DNA of 64,000 nucleotides from Paenibacillus physcomitrellae (GCF_002240225.1 NZ_CP022584.1:4751850-4815849); one strand, 5' to 3'. Shown: positions 43,846-53,792, numbered from the stretch's first letter. Notes: a model not told the origin generated them from the sequence alone. Program-made: numbers and translations.

Positions 43846-45357
43846 ATGCATGTGTTAGAAATGGTTAACATCACCAAAGAATTTCCCGGCGTCAAGGCTC
43901 TTGACCGAGTGAACTTCAAAGTGAAAAAAGGCGAAATTCACGCGCTATGCGGCGAGAACGGAGCCGGCAAATCCACGCTGATGAAGGTGCTGAGCGGGCT
44001 TTATCCGGCGGGGACCTACAGCGGCGACATCGTCATCGGCGGGGAGAAAAAGCAGTTTCACAATATTACCGACGCCGAAAAAGCCGGGATCGCCATCATC
44101 CATCAGGAGCTGGCGCTCGTCAAGGAAATGACGGTCGGCGAAAATATTTTTCTGGGCTCCGAGCCTACGAAACATGGGGTTATCCAATGGGATGAACTCT
44201 ATCACAACGCTTCAATCTGGTTGAAAAGAGTCGGGCTGAACCTTTCTCCGGATACGAAGATCGGAAGCTTGGGGATTGGACAGCAGCAGCTGGTGGAAAT
44301 CGCCAAAGCGTTGTCCAAACATACGAAAATCCTTATTCTGGACGAACCGACGGCTGCTCTTACGGAAAGTGAAGTCGCAATCTTGATGGATATTTTGAAC
44401 CAGCTCCGCCGTGAAGAGGTGTCCTGCGTTTACATCTCGCATAAAATGCCGGAGGTTTTTGCATTGGCGGATACCATTACGGTTCTCCGTGACGGGCAAA
44501 CGGTGAAAACGCTGGCTCGTCAGGAAACGAACGACGACCAGGTCGTATCTCTTATGGTTGGCCGTGAATTGACGGAGCGTTACCCAAGGGTAGAGCATAC
44601 CCCGTCCGAGAAGGTGCTGGAAGTGCGGGATTATAACGTCTGGCATCCGGAGAAACGCAGTCAAAAAGTCATCAAGGGTGTGAACTTCGAGCTTCGCAAA
44701 GGCGAAATTCTTGGGATTGCCGGGCTCATGGGCGCAGGCCGGACAGAGCTTGTCAGCAGCCTGTTCGGGGCCTATCCGGGACGTTCAAGCGGCGAAGTGA
44801 GGATTGACGGCAAACCGGCCAAAATCCGTTCGGTAGCGGACGCTATCAAGTCGGGGATTGCGCTGGTCAGCGAGGACCGCAAACGTCAAGGGCTCGTGAT
44901 GGGTATGGATGTCAAAACCAACACGACGCTGGCGACGATGCGCAAGGTATCGAAAATGGGCGTCATCAACGTCAATGAGGAAATCAAATGGGGTCTTCAG
45001 TACGTGCAGGATTTGAAAACGAAAACCGCGTCGCTGGAAACGCTGGTCGGTACGCTTTCCGGGGGGAATCAGCAAAAGGTGGTCATCGGCAAATGGCTGA
45101 TGTCCGACCCTAAAATCCTCATCATGGACGAACCGACCCGCGGCATCGATGTCGGGGCGAAATACGAAATCTATCATTTGATGAACCGGCTGGTGGCGCA
45201 AGGGGTTGCCATTATTATGATTTCTTCCGAGCTGCCCGAGGTGCTTGGCATGAGCGACCGGATTCTGGTGATGAGCGAAGGGGAATTCGTCCGCGAATTC
45301 GATTGGCGGGAAGCGACGCAAGAAAATATTATGCAAGCCGCAACGGGAGGGAAATAA
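43846..45357 (+). CDS. xylG: Xylose ABC transporter ATP-binding protein
   Basis: A 503-residue double ATPase of the CUT2 class. The N-terminal domain has Walker A GENGAGKSTLMK, signature LGIGQQQLVEIAKAL and Walker B ILILDEPTAAL. The second has a degenerate P-loop AGLMGAGRTELVSS, signature LSGGNQQKVVIGKWL and ILIMDEPTRGID; the asymmetry is normal for this class. GGGGAG precedes the ATG. The 127-base gap from xylF carries the repeated TAGAGTAGGATA element, so it may have an extra promoter. Confidence 0.94.
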   Translation: MHVLEMVNITKEFPGVKALDRVNFKVKKGEIHALCGENGAGKSTLMKVLSGLYPAGTYSGDIVIGGEKKQFHNITDAEKAGIAIIHQELALVKEMTVGENIFLGSEPTKHGVIQWDELYHNASIWLKRVGLNLSPDTKIGSLGIGQQQLVEIAKALSKHTKILILDEPTAALTESEVAILMDILNQLRREEVSCVYISHKMPEVFALADTITVLRDGQTVKTLARQETNDDQVVSLMVGRELTERYPRVEHTPSEKVLEVRDYNVWHPEKRSQKVIKGVNFELRKGEILGIAGLMGAGRTELVSSLFGAYPGRSSGEVRIDGKPAKIRSVADAIKSGIALVSEDRKRQGLVMGMDVKTNTTLATMRKVSKMGVINVNEEIKWGLQYVQDLKTKTASLETLVGTLSGGNQQKVVIGKWLMSDPKILIMDEPTRGIDVGAKYEIYHLMNRLVAQGVAIIMISSELPEVLGMSDRILVMSEGEFVREFDWREATQENIMQAATGGK

Positions 45358-45359
45358 CC

Positions 45360-46553
45360 ATGATGCTTCAAAAGGATCTTCAAACGCAGCAAAATGTCCC
45401 TGCAGCCAAAACGTCGCTCTGGAACAGCCTGTTCGGGAAAATGGATGTGCGCGCCTATACCATGGTCGGGGCGCTGATCCTGATCTGGGCGCTCTTCGGC
45501 ATCCTGGATCCTACGTTTTTGACTTCACGGAACTTGTCCAACCTGTTTACGCAGATGTCCGTGACCTCCATCCTGGCTATCGGGATGGTGCTCGTCATCG
45601 TGGCTGGTCATATCGACCTTTCGGTAGGTTCCATCGTTGGTTTGACGGGCGGGATCGCTGCGATTTTCAGCAACTGGCTCGAGCTGCCGGCGTATGTTGT
45701 AATTCTTGTCACATTGGCAGCCGGTCTGGTGCTTGGACTTGTCCAAGGCTGGCTGGTTGCGTATAAAATGATTCCGGCCTTTATCGTCACCTTGGGCGGC
45801 ATGCTCGTCTTCCGCGGCATTCTGATGGGCGTTACCAAATCCACAACGATTCCGGTATCGGATTCCTTCATCGAAATGCTGGGCAACGCGTATTTTGCTT
45901 CAGGCTTTGGCATTATTCTCGGCTTGATCGCTGTAGCTTTTATCTTATGGTCCACCTTCCGGAAACGCCGTTCCCGGCAAAAATACGGTTTCGAAGTATC
46001 CCCAATCGGCGTGGATATTATCAAAGCAGTCGTATTGTCCCTGCTGGTGATTGCGTTCGTACTGGTGATGAACGCTTATAAAGGCATTCCTTTCCCGATC
46101 ATTTTCGTGATCGTGCTTGCAGTCATCTTTTTCTTCCTGTCCACCAAAACTACGTTCGGGCGCCATATTTACGCTTTGGGCGGCAACCCGGAAGCGGCCC
46201 GTTTGTCCGGCATCAATATCCGCTTCAAAACGATGATGATCTTTATGCTCAGCGGTCTGCTGGCTTCCATCGCTTCGATCGTCCTGACTTCCCGTCTCGC
46301 GTCTGCGACGATTACGGCAGGGAACATGGCCGAAATGGATGCGATCGCAGCTTGCGTGATCGGCGGAACTTCATTGATGGGCGGTGCGGGCACCGTAGTC
46401 GGCGCGCTGATCGGCGCTTTGGTCATGACTTCGCTGGATAACGGGATGTCCCTGATGGGGATGGAATCGTTCTGGCAGTACGTGGTGAAAGGTTCGATTC
46501 TCGTCTTCGCCGTATGGCTCGACATTTCGAACCGCCGCAAGGGTGTAAGATAA
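45360..46553 (+). CDS. xylH: Xylose ABC transporter permease
   Basis: A 397-residue CUT2 permease with about ten TM helices. ILAIGMVLVIVAGHIDLSVGSIVGLTGG and the GGNPEAARLSGINIRFKTMMIFMLSGLLA coupling region are typical of XylH. The start is the ATG 8 bases after GGGAGG and 2 bases after the xylG stop. The frame is open upstream inside xylG but that part is a shadow. No xylA/xylB adjoins. Confidence 0.94.
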   Translation: MMLQKDLQTQQNVPAAKTSLWNSLFGKMDVRAYTMVGALILIWALFGILDPTFLTSRNLSNLFTQMSVTSILAIGMVLVIVAGHIDLSVGSIVGLTGGIAAIFSNWLELPAYVVILVTLAAGLVLGLVQGWLVAYKMIPAFIVTLGGMLVFRGILMGVTKSTTIPVSDSFIEMLGNAYFASGFGIILGLIAVAFILWSTFRKRRSRQKYGFEVSPIGVDIIKAVVLSLLVIAFVLVMNAYKGIPFPIIFVIVLAVIFFFLSTKTTFGRHIYALGGNPEAARLSGINIRFKTMMIFMLSGLLASIASIVLTSRLASATITAGNMAEMDAIAACVIGGTSLMGGAGTVVGALIGALVMTSLDNGMSLMGMESFWQYVVKGSILVFAVWLDISNRRKGVR

Positions 46554-46588
46554 TTGATTGGCAAACTGGGTGTCATGAAAAGAACAAG

Positions 46589-46628
46589 ACGGCATTTGAG
46601 GAGATGATTCTCTTCGGATGCCGTTTTT
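46589..46628 (+). terminator. Terminator of the xylFGH operon
   Basis: ACGGCAT (46589-46595) pairs with ATGCCGT (46618-46624), with an inner GAGGAG/CTCTTC stem, followed by TTTT. Confidence 0.85.
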
Positions 46629-46698
46629 GCTGTTCTTCTGCGTGAAAATAGCCGCGCCGGCGAGATAAACAAGGAAGGACACGGCCCTCTGCCGGTCT

Positions 46699-46763
46699 AA
46701 AAAAAGAAGCCGTTCGCGGTTAAATTCGCTTCATGCTTTCGATGCGAACTCACACGCGAACGG
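46699..46763 (-). terminator. Terminator of the YdjC-type deacetylase gene
   Basis: CCGTTCGCG (46710-46718) pairs with CGCGAACGG (46755-46763), with inner TTCGC/GCGAA. The A-run at 46699-46706 is the T-tract on the minus strand. Confidence 0.78.
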
Positions 46764-46800
46764 TTGTAAATAGCCGCGACAGCCGTAATGGCCGTGTGGT

Positions 46801-47697
46801 CTAGGCCAGCCTCCGCTGGACAGCCTGTAAATCAGACCAGCGGACCACCCGGATGCCTTCCTGTTTGATTTTGTCCCAGGTATCGGGGTCCGTTAATAGC
46901 CCCATCTCGATACCGCGCCAGCGCCAATGCGGCGTAATCGCTTTAAGCTCGTCGTTAACAGCGGAAGGGTGCATGATCAGCTCGGAGATGCCGGCAGACA
47001 TTTGCTCGAACGCAACGAACAGCCTGTTCTTGGCTTCCGCATAAGAGGCTGTTTCCGGAGCATAAGGCCAATTGAGCAGATCGTCCGGAATCAGCACGCC
47101 GTGATGATCGGCAAATTTGACGCTGCTTTCGGCCAGCTCGGCCAAAGCCGGGTCAGTGAATGATCCGGCGGATCTGGGCAGACGAAGCGGAAGTCCGTAT
47201 TTCGCCGCGGCCTCTATCAGGATTTGGACAAAATGGCGGCCAGTAGCCAGACCAAACAGACTGCCCATATGGTTATCCAAATGGGTAGGGGCGATGCCCC
47301 ATGCCAATGCTTTTGTTATTTGGGCGTCGATTTCGGCTTTTACCTCTTCCGGGTCGGCTTGGGATTCAAAGGTTTGGCAGTCAGCCGGGAAGAACCCGTC
47401 TTCAGTGCGGAGGGACGCAGACCGGCAGACATCGTTGAGCGGTTCCCATTTGTAGGTCTCCCATTCACTAGTCATGGTTAAATGAACGCCTACATCGCTG
47501 TGGGAAAGCTGTCTGCCCAGTCTGGAAGCGTCAAGCGCCCACGGGCAGTTCATCATAATGCTGGTCGAAACCGGCATGCCGCTTCGTATCAGACTGGCAA
47601 TCCCGGCATTTGTGGCCTGACACATGCCGAAATCGTCGGCGTTGATCAATAACAAACGGTCGACTGGATTAAAGCCTAACAGCTCAGAGGTTTTCAT
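46801..47697 (-). CDS. YdjC/ChbG-family carbohydrate deacetylase
   Basis: A 298-residue protein of the YdjC/ChbG deacetylase family. Metal ligands are visible in LLLINADDFGMCQATNAGI (Asp pair), DVGVHLTMTSEW (His) and PTHLDNHMGS (His). ChbG deacetylates chitooligosaccharides; specificity here is unknown. AAGGAG lies 8 bases before the ATG. It is downstream of the SDR gene in the same direction but separated by a 155-base region with tandem repeats, so it is probably transcribed on its own. Confidence 0.87.
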   Translation of the reverse strand: MKTSELLGFNPVDRLLLINADDFGMCQATNAGIASLIRSGMPVSTSIMMNCPWALDASRLGRQLSHSDVGVHLTMTSEWETYKWEPLNDVCRSASLRTEDGFFPADCQTFESQADPEEVKAEIDAQITKALAWGIAPTHLDNHMGSLFGLATGRHFVQILIEAAAKYGLPLRLPRSAGSFTDPALAELAESSVKFADHHGVLIPDDLLNWPYAPETASYAEAKNRLFVAFEQMSAGISELIMHPSAVNDELKAITPHWRWRGIEMGLLTDPDTWDKIKQEGIRVVRWSDLQAVQRRLA

Positions 47698-47724
47698 CGG
47701 GAACGGCTCCTTAAAATGAATGAT

Positions 47725-47809
47725 CTTGATATATTTATGGACTTTTCCGCGGGGTCATAACCTGTTTGCGAAATTCAAAAATATATCAAGTTTCAAAAAT
47801 GCATCAAGT
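47725..47809. repeat. Tandem 18-bp direct repeat with upstream inverted copy
   Basis: TTCAAAAATATATCAAGT (47774-47791) is followed immediately by TTCAAAAATGCATCAAGT (47792-47809; two mismatches). CTTGATATATTT at 47725-47736 is the exact inverted copy of AAATATATCAAG (47779-47790). It lies in the promoter region of the YdjC-type gene and could be an operator array. Confidence 0.7.
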
Positions 47810-47852
47810 TTTAAGAAACAGCCGTTTCGCCGATAGTCAAACTTTCAGTTTG

Positions 47853-48830
47853 TCAATTAAAAGTCCCGTGCGGAATTTGAAGCAACTCCTCGCTGATGCT
47901 CCACAGCTTCCGGGCTGTCTCAGGATCAACGGCCCAAGGTCGGACGCCATGCTGCAGCGGGCTGTCTTCCGACAGCAGCTCAGCAATATCGCAGTCCTCA
48001 CAATAGACGCCGCCTTTTCCTTCCAGCAGCGGACTAACCGCACACCATACGGTTGTAGCCGCACCCTGCTGGGCCGTCTTGAAACCTCCTGAAGAGGTAT
48101 AGGTGCCATCTTCATTTCGTTTCGCGCCGGCAGCCGCCAGCTCCTCATCGCTCATGTAACGGGCAAGGCCGCTGAGAATGGCGCCGGGATGCAGCGAGAA
48201 CGCGCGGATGCCATGTGCCTGGCCGCACTGATCCAGCTCGGCAGCAAATAACGAGCAGGCTGTTTTGGATGCGCCGTAGGAAGCTCCTTTATCATAAGGT
48301 CTCTTGGTGAAATGGAGATCGTCCAGATCCAGCGGCCCGGAGAGATGACCGATTGAAGAGAGGGCGATGACGCGGGCATTACCCGAACGTTTAAGCGAAT
48401 TCCAGAGGCGTGCTGTCAGTTGAAAATGACCCAGATAATTGACGGCAAAATGAACATCAAAACCGCGTTCATCCCGAATCGCCGGAGGGAAAGCAACGCC
48501 GGCATTCAGAATCAGTAGATCGAGGGCCCGGCCCGACTGCAGAAATACATCGGCAAACTCATCAATGGAGGAAGGATCGGCCAGATCGAGACGGATGATT
48601 TCTACCTGTTCCAGGGAAGCAAGAGCCTCTTGGGCCTTCTTGATGTCTCGAGCACCTACAATAACGGTCGCTCCAGCCGAGGCGAGCGCTCGGGTTGTTT
48701 CCAGTCCGATGCCGCCATGTCCGCCGGTGACGATAGCTACTTTTCCACGCAGATCATGTCCTTGGATCACTTCCTGAGCGGTTGTTTCGGGGCGAAAGCC
48801 CGATTGCAGAGATTTCTGTTCGGTTCTCAT
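47853..48830 (-). CDS. Short-chain dehydrogenase/reductase (retinol dehydrogenase-like)
   Basis: A 325-residue SDR with cofactor motif VTGGHGGIGLETTRALASAG, the LILNAGVAFP (NAG) motif, catalytic Ser in VIALSSIGHL and YGASKTAC (Tyr-x3-Lys). The length and long C terminus match the WW-domain oxidoreductase/retinol-dehydrogenase-like group; the substrate is unknown. AGGAG precedes the ATG. It is divergent from a TetR gene that probably controls it. Confidence 0.9.
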   Translation of the reverse strand: MRTEQKSLQSGFRPETTAQEVIQGHDLRGKVAIVTGGHGGIGLETTRALASAGATVIVGARDIKKAQEALASLEQVEIIRLDLADPSSIDEFADVFLQSGRALDLLILNAGVAFPPAIRDERGFDVHFAVNYLGHFQLTARLWNSLKRSGNARVIALSSIGHLSGPLDLDDLHFTKRPYDKGASYGASKTACSLFAAELDQCGQAHGIRAFSLHPGAILSGLARYMSDEELAAAGAKRNEDGTYTSSGGFKTAQQGAATTVWCAVSPLLEGKGGVYCEDCDIAELLSEDSPLQHGVRPWAVDPETARKLWSISEELLQIPHGTFN

Positions 48831-48866
48831 TGTGTATTAACTCCTCTGTTATCTATTTTATACAAT

Positions 48867-48916
48867 TAGACAAATAAAGTATAAATGTCTACATGTCTAT
48901 ATTATACAGATGGACA
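48867..48916. promoter_or_regulatory. Repeated TAGACA/TGTCTA half-sites between SDR and TetR genes
   Basis: Four related hexamers: TAGACA (48867-48872), TGTCTA (48886-48891), TGTCTA (48894-48899) and TGGACA (48911-48916). They form two inverted pairs of similar span (25 and 23 bases). This is a likely operator for the divergent TetR repressor. Confidence 0.5.
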
Positions 48917-48945
48917 ATTTTTGTAAAGTGTATAATAATGAGGGT

Positions 48946-49509
48946 ATGGATGAGAACAAGAAACAACACATTGTTGGAGTTGCATTAGAGGTCTTTTTCA
49001 AATACGGGTACAAGCGGGTGTCCATGAATGATATAGCGGAGGCGGCCGGCATTTCCCGTGCAGGGCTTTATTTGTACTTTAAGAGAAAGGAAGATATATT
49101 TAACGCTGCTATTGTCTATCACGGGGATATTCTCATTGAAGAGATTAAGAGAGGGCTGCCGGCGCTGGACACGGCCGAGGACAAAATGATGTTTGCCTTT
49201 GAGGTATGGTCGGTCCGCAATTTTGACGCCTCGCTGCATTCGCCGGAATATCAGGAAATCACAGACAGCTCCTACCAATTCGCAAGGGAGGCGCTGGACA
49301 CAAGTTATGATAAATTGGCCGTCTTGCTGGCTGCTTTGCTGAAGGAGCGCGAGGTACAGGCTGATGTGGGGATTCCTGCAGAGAGAGTAGGGCATCTGTT
49401 AACAGGGGCTTTGCGCGGATTTAAAACGGTGGCCAAAAGCTCGGAGGAGCTTCGCCATATGCTCCGAGATTTGCTGCAAATCGTCTCTTCTACTTCCAAA
49501 CAGGAATGA
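48946..49509 (+). CDS. TetR-family transcriptional regulator
   Basis: A 187-residue regulator with the N-terminal helix-turn-helix VALEVFFKYGYKRVSMNDIAEAAGISRAGLYLYFKRKEDIF, the classic TetR signature, and a divergent ligand domain. I chose the ATG followed by DENKK; an ATG 36 bases earlier lies inside the operator-like repeats. A TATAAT at 48931 sits just before the start, so the transcript could be nearly leaderless. It is divergent from the SDR gene and a strong terminator follows. Confidence 0.88.
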   Translation: MDENKKQHIVGVALEVFFKYGYKRVSMNDIAEAAGISRAGLYLYFKRKEDIFNAAIVYHGDILIEEIKRGLPALDTAEDKMMFAFEVWSVRNFDASLHSPEYQEITDSSYQFAREALDTSYDKLAVLLAALLKEREVQADVGIPAERVGHLLTGALRGFKTVAKSSEELRHMLRDLLQIVSSTSKQE

Positions 49510-49523
49510 TTAGCGAAAAAAAC

Positions 49524-49590
49524 AAAACACCTTCAAGAAACTCGCCGTTTCGCAAGTAAGAAGCGGCGGATAACTTGAAGGTGTTTTTTT
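49524..49590. terminator. Terminator between convergent TetR and LysR genes
   Basis: A 14-bp outer stem AAAACACCTTCAAG / CTTGAAGGTGTTTT with an inner CGCCG/CGGCG hairpin and T-runs on both strands. Confidence 0.9.
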
Positions 49591-49597
49591 GTACTGA

Positions 49598-50482
49598 TCA
49601 AGAGATCAGTTCAATAAATTTGGCCGCCGCATTGGAAAGCGGGAGGCTTTGTTTAATCATAATGCCGACCTGGGAAGGTGGCATCTCCACGTCAAGCTTC
49701 ACCTCGAACAGCGAGCCTTCCGCCAGCTCTTTGGCGATGAACTCCCGGGTGACATAAGAAATGCCCAGCCCTCTGCGGGCAAATTCAATCAGCAGATCAA
49801 CGCTGCCGACCTCAATCTCCGGTTTGATGCTGTAGCCGTACCGTTCAAACAATTCAGTGATCGCCATCCGCACTCGGCTGTTGCGAGAGAACAGGATAAT
49901 CGGGTACTGCAGCAGCTCATCAATGCTGAGTACTTTGTCCTTCAGCTCGGCATATTGCTCCCCTGCGACAAAACAATCGTTCAGCTGGAAGCTTTCTTTG
50001 ACCTCAAGCTGCGGATCAACAATCGGCATCCGCACGACGCCGAAATCAATTTTGCCTTCCTTCAGCACCGAAATGATCTCCGGGGTGGTGCCATGGTTTA
50101 AATGCAGCTTCACATTCGGGTACATGCGGTGAAAGTTCTCCAGGTATGGCAGCAAATAATGTTTGAACAGCGAGTCGCTGCCGCCGATCCGCAGCTCTCC
50201 GCTTTCCAGATTTTTCAGAGCGGCCATTTTCTCTTCCGCGAGTGAAATCAGGATTTGAGACTGCTCGATATAGGAGTAAAGCATGGAGCCCTCCTGAGTG
50301 AGGACAACACCTTTGGCATTCCGGTGGAACAAGGGGATTCCGAAGCTGTCCTCCAGCTGTTTGATGGCATGACTGACGCTCGGCTGGGTCAGAAATAGCG
50401 CTTTGGCCGCTTGCGTAAGACTGCCTGTCTTGGCAGCCCAATAGAACACTTTGTATAACTCATAATTGTTAGTCATAGACAC
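49598..50482 (-). CDS. LysR-family transcriptional regulator
   Basis: A 294-residue LysR protein with N-terminal winged helix (FYWAAKTGSLTQAAKALFLTQPSVSHAIKQLEDSFGIPLFHR) and a C-terminal type 2 periplasmic-fold effector domain. The start is GTG, chosen because AGGAG lies 9 bases upstream; an ATG two codons later is further away. It is divergent from zwf-gnd, so it may control the oxidative pentose phosphate genes, but LysR targets cannot be fixed from position alone. Confidence 0.9.
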   Translation of the reverse strand: MSMTNNYELYKVFYWAAKTGSLTQAAKALFLTQPSVSHAIKQLEDSFGIPLFHRNAKGVVLTQEGSMLYSYIEQSQILISLAEEKMAALKNLESGELRIGGSDSLFKHYLLPYLENFHRMYPNVKLHLNHGTTPEIISVLKEGKIDFGVVRMPIVDPQLEVKESFQLNDCFVAGEQYAELKDKVLSIDELLQYPIILFSRNSRVRMAITELFERYGYSIKPEIEVGSVDLLIEFARRGLGISYVTREFIAKELAEGSLFEVKLDVEMPPSQVGIMIKQSLPLSNAAAKFIELIS

Positions 50483-50671
50483 GATCTATATCTCCTGTGA
50501 AATATATTAATTACTTATATGGCACCTAAAAGTATTATAGTGGAGCTACAAACAAGAAACCAGAGCCGCATGGAGGAATTCATCCAGCATACTCCGAGCT
50601 CATCAACGTATATACAGTCACCGTAGGGAGTGTCGACCCAAGCTCTGCTTGATATTGAAAGGAGTAAGAAG

Positions 50672-52204
50672 ATGGAACCTGTAACCCTTGTTTTATTTGG
50701 AGCAACCGGCGATCTCGCCAAAAGAAAAATTTATCCGGCCCTTTATAATTTATATCTTGATCATAAGCTGCCGCGTACCTTCTCCCTGGTAGGTCTGGGA
50801 AGAAGAGAATGGAGTGATGTTAAATTCCGCCAGCAGGTCGAGCAATCGCTGCGTGAATTCTCCAGAAGCGGGGTCAAGGAAGGCGCAGACCTGGAGGCTT
50901 TTCTGCAGGCATTCCGCTACAGCGTCCTGAACATTGACCGCACGGAGGATTATTCGAAGCTGCTGTCGCTGGTGGAAGAGCGGGAACAGGTTTTGCAGCT
51001 GCCGCCTAATCGTTTGTTCTACCTGTCGGTAGGCCCAGAATATTTTGAAACGATCGCCGCCAATATTCATCAGAGCGGACTTGGTTCCGCGAAAGGCTGG
51101 AAACGGCTGGTTATTGAGAAACCGTTTGGGCACGATCTGCTCTCGGCAAGAGAGCTGAATCAATATTTAAGCCATTTCTTTAAAGAAGAGGAAATCTATC
51201 GCATTGACCATTATCTCGGCAAACCGATGGTTCAAGGGCTTGAAGCTTTGTGGCAGGCCAATCCGGCTATTCAGGGGCTGCTCAAGAAGCAATACATCTC
51301 CAATGTGCAGATTACGGCAAGCGAAACCGTTGGCGTAGAGGAAAGAGCCGGGTACTACGACCACGTGGGTGCTTTGCGGGATATGGTCCAAAACCATATG
51401 CTCCAGCTGCTCATGATGACTGCCACCCAACTGTCTGGAAAAAGCACGCCGGATCAAGTCAGCCTGAAGAAGAAGCTGGTCATGGAAGCACTTGATCCGC
51501 TCCGCAAGCAGGACGTAAGCCAGCAGGTGGTCCGCGGTCAATACGTGGCCGGCAGCCAGCAGGGACTTCCGGTTCCCGGCTACAAAGCCGAGCCCGGTAT
51601 TCCGGCGGATTCCACCAACGAAACGTTTGTGGCTGTCCGGATGCTGATCAATGATTTCTTCTGGCGCGGGGTGCCGTTCTATATCCGCACCGGCAAACGT
51701 ATGGGAGAGAAAGCGACCCGGATTGTCATTGAATTCAAGGAGCCGCTGGCCCAGCCGGCAGGCGAACAGAACGATAAGGCCAAACCTAATCTGCTGATCA
51801 TTGAACTGGGACCGAAAGAGCGGATTACACTGCAGCTTAATATGATGGATCTTGCCCATAAAGGAGAGCTAAAGCCGGTAGAAGTGGAGCTTTTGGCCGG
51901 TCAAACCGGTCTTCCGGAAGCTTATGAGAACCTGATTCATGATGCACTGAATGGGGATTCCACTTATTTTGCGCATTGGGATGAGGTGGAGCTGTCCTGG
52001 AAATGGGTACAGCCTATTCTGGAGGCCTTCGAAGAGAACCTGATTCCGCTTCATGAATATCCAGCTGGTTCCAGCGGACCTCGCCAGGCTCACGAGCTGC
52101 TGGCCCAGGACGGCAACCACTGGTGGCTGGACGTGGAAGAGCCGGAACGCTCCGAAGAGAAACCTGTTCAAATCCGAGAATACGCTCAAAGCGTCAATCA
52201 ATAA
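50672..52204 (+). CDS. zwf: Glucose-6-phosphate 1-dehydrogenase
   Basis: A 510-residue enzyme with NADP motif [14 protein letters not shown], active-site RIDHYLGKP and a conserved EKPFGHDL. It oxidises glucose-6-phosphate to 6-phosphogluconolactone with NADPH production. AAAGGAG lies 7 bases before the ATG; the frame is open upstream to 50630 without another ribosome-binding site. It forms an operon with gnd 46 bases downstream; pgl is not adjacent. Confidence 0.95.
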   Translation: MEPVTLVLFGATGDLAKRKIYPALYNLYLDHKLPRTFSLVGLGRREWSDVKFRQQVEQSLREFSRSGVKEGADLEAFLQAFRYSVLNIDRTEDYSKLLSLVEEREQVLQLPPNRLFYLSVGPEYFETIAANIHQSGLGSAKGWKRLVIEKPFGHDLLSARELNQYLSHFFKEEEIYRIDHYLGKPMVQGLEALWQANPAIQGLLKKQYISNVQITASETVGVEERAGYYDHVGALRDMVQNHMLQLLMMTATQLSGKSTPDQVSLKKKLVMEALDPLRKQDVSQQVVRGQYVAGSQQGLPVPGYKAEPGIPADSTNETFVAVRMLINDFFWRGVPFYIRTGKRMGEKATRIVIEFKEPLAQPAGEQNDKAKPNLLIIELGPKERITLQLNMMDLAHKGELKPVEVELLAGQTGLPEAYENLIHDALNGDSTYFAHWDEVELSWKWVQPILEAFEENLIPLHEYPAGSSGPRQAHELLAQDGNHWWLDVEEPERSEEKPVQIREYAQSVNQ

Positions 52205-52250
52205 AAAACTACAATCATATATCGATAAATACCATTGGAGGATTAGAAAA

Positions 52251-53669
52251 GTGAGCAAACAGCAAATTGGAGTCGTTGGCCTGGCCGTTATGGGCAAAAA
52301 TTTGGCCTTGAATATTGAAAGCAAAGGCTTTTCAGTAGCCTTGTATAATCGTTCCCCGGAGAAAACGAAAGAACTGCTGGCGGAAGCGCCGGGCAAAAAC
52401 TTCGTCGGTACCTACAGCATTGAAGAATTTGTGCAGTCCCTGGAGACACCGCGCAAAATCCTGATCATGGTCAAAGCGGGAGCGCCAACAGACGATACAA
52501 TTAATCAACTGGTTCCATTTTTGAGCAAAGGCGACATCCTGATCGACGGAGGCAATGCGCATTTCCCGGATACACAGCGAAGAAATGAGGACCTGGAAGC
52601 TCAAGGCATCCGTTTCATCGGAGCAGGTGTATCCGGCGGTGAAGAAGGAGCGCTGAAAGGTCCGGCTATCATGCCTGGCGGCCAGCGTGATGCGTATGAG
52701 CTGGTAGAGCCAATCCTGACGGCCATTTCCGCCAAAGTTAATGGTGATCCTTGCTCGACTTATATTGGAGAGGGCGGAGCCGGACATTATGTGAAGATGG
52801 TGCATAACGGCATCGAATACGGCGACATGCAGCTGATCGGCGAAGCCTATCAGCTCTTGAGAGATGTGCTGAACGTAAGCACCGACGAACTGCACAGCAT
52901 TTTCAGCGAATGGAACAACGGCGAGCTAGACAGCTATCTGATCGAGATTACGGCTGATATTTTCTCCAAACAAGATCCGGATACCGGCAAACCAATGGTT
53001 GATGTAATCCTGGATTCCGCCGGCCAGAAAGGAACGGGAAAATGGACCAGCGAAAGCGCTCTGGATCTCGGCGTTCCGCTCTCCATTATTACGGAATCCG
53101 TCTTCGCCCGCTTTATTTCGGCCATGAAAGAGGAACGTGTGGCAGCCAGCAAGAAGCTGAACGGTCCGGCAGCGAAGGCGTATGAAGGTGATCGCGCAGA
53201 ATTTATCGAAGCGGTGCGCAAAGCCCTTTATGCAAGTAAAATTGCCTCCTACGCGCAAGGTTTTGCTCAGATGAAAGCCGCTTCCGAGCATTTCGGCTGG
53301 AGCTTGAATTACGGCAACATTGCGATGATTTTCCGCGGCGGCTGTATCATCCGTGCCCGTTTCCTGCAGAATATCAAAGACGCTTATGACCGTGATCCGG
53401 CGCTGAACAACCTGTTCCTGGATGAATATTTCGGCGGCGTGATCGAGAGTTATCAAGAGGCATGGCGTAAAGTTATTGCAGTTGCGGTAACCCGGGGCAT
53501 TCCGGTTCCGGCCTTCTCTTCTGCGCTGGCTTATTATGACAGCTACCGCACGGAGCGGCTGCCGGCCAACCTGCTGCAGGCGCAAAGAGACTACTTCGGC
53601 GCTCATACGTTTCAACGTGTAGATCAGCCGGGCAGCTTCCATTTCCAATGGATGCAAAATAACGAATAA
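52251..53669 (+). CDS. gnd: 6-phosphogluconate dehydrogenase, decarboxylating (NADP-type)
   Basis: A 472-residue enzyme of the full-length (about 470) class. It has the nucleotide motif [34 protein letters not shown] and the catalytic [19 protein letters not shown], ending in the usual [12 protein letters not shown] tail. It converts 6-phosphogluconate to ribulose-5-phosphate, CO2 and NADPH. The start is GTG after GGAGG. Paired with zwf, it supplies the oxidative pentose phosphate branch. Confidence 0.95.
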   Translation: MSKQQIGVVGLAVMGKNLALNIESKGFSVALYNRSPEKTKELLAEAPGKNFVGTYSIEEFVQSLETPRKILIMVKAGAPTDDTINQLVPFLSKGDILIDGGNAHFPDTQRRNEDLEAQGIRFIGAGVSGGEEGALKGPAIMPGGQRDAYELVEPILTAISAKVNGDPCSTYIGEGGAGHYVKMVHNGIEYGDMQLIGEAYQLLRDVLNVSTDELHSIFSEWNNGELDSYLIEITADIFSKQDPDTGKPMVDVILDSAGQKGTGKWTSESALDLGVPLSIITESVFARFISAMKEERVAASKKLNGPAAKAYEGDRAEFIEAVRKALYASKIASYAQGFAQMKAASEHFGWSLNYGNIAMIFRGGCIIRARFLQNIKDAYDRDPALNNLFLDEYFGGVIESYQEAWRKVIAVAVTRGIPVPAFSSALAYYDSYRTERLPANLLQAQRDYFGAHTFQRVDQPGSFHFQWMQNNE

Positions 53670-53742
53670 AGAATATCGTATAACGTATAAAGAGTTACAA
53701 ATAACGAACAAGCAGCATATTTCGCTTGAAATGCTTTACTTA

Positions 53743-53792
53743 ACAAGGCTTCTGAATGGCTTTCTGCCGTTTCAGGAGCCTTGTTTGTTTTT
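53743..53792 (+). terminator. Terminator of zwf-gnd
   Basis: ACAAGGCT (53743-53750) plus CTGAA pairs with TTCAG plus AGCCTTGT (53777-53784), followed by TTGTTTTT. Confidence 0.85.

Noticed and set aside
50570..50626. 18-codon ORF in the zwf leader
   Set aside because: There is no ribosome-binding site and no coding character; most likely chance.
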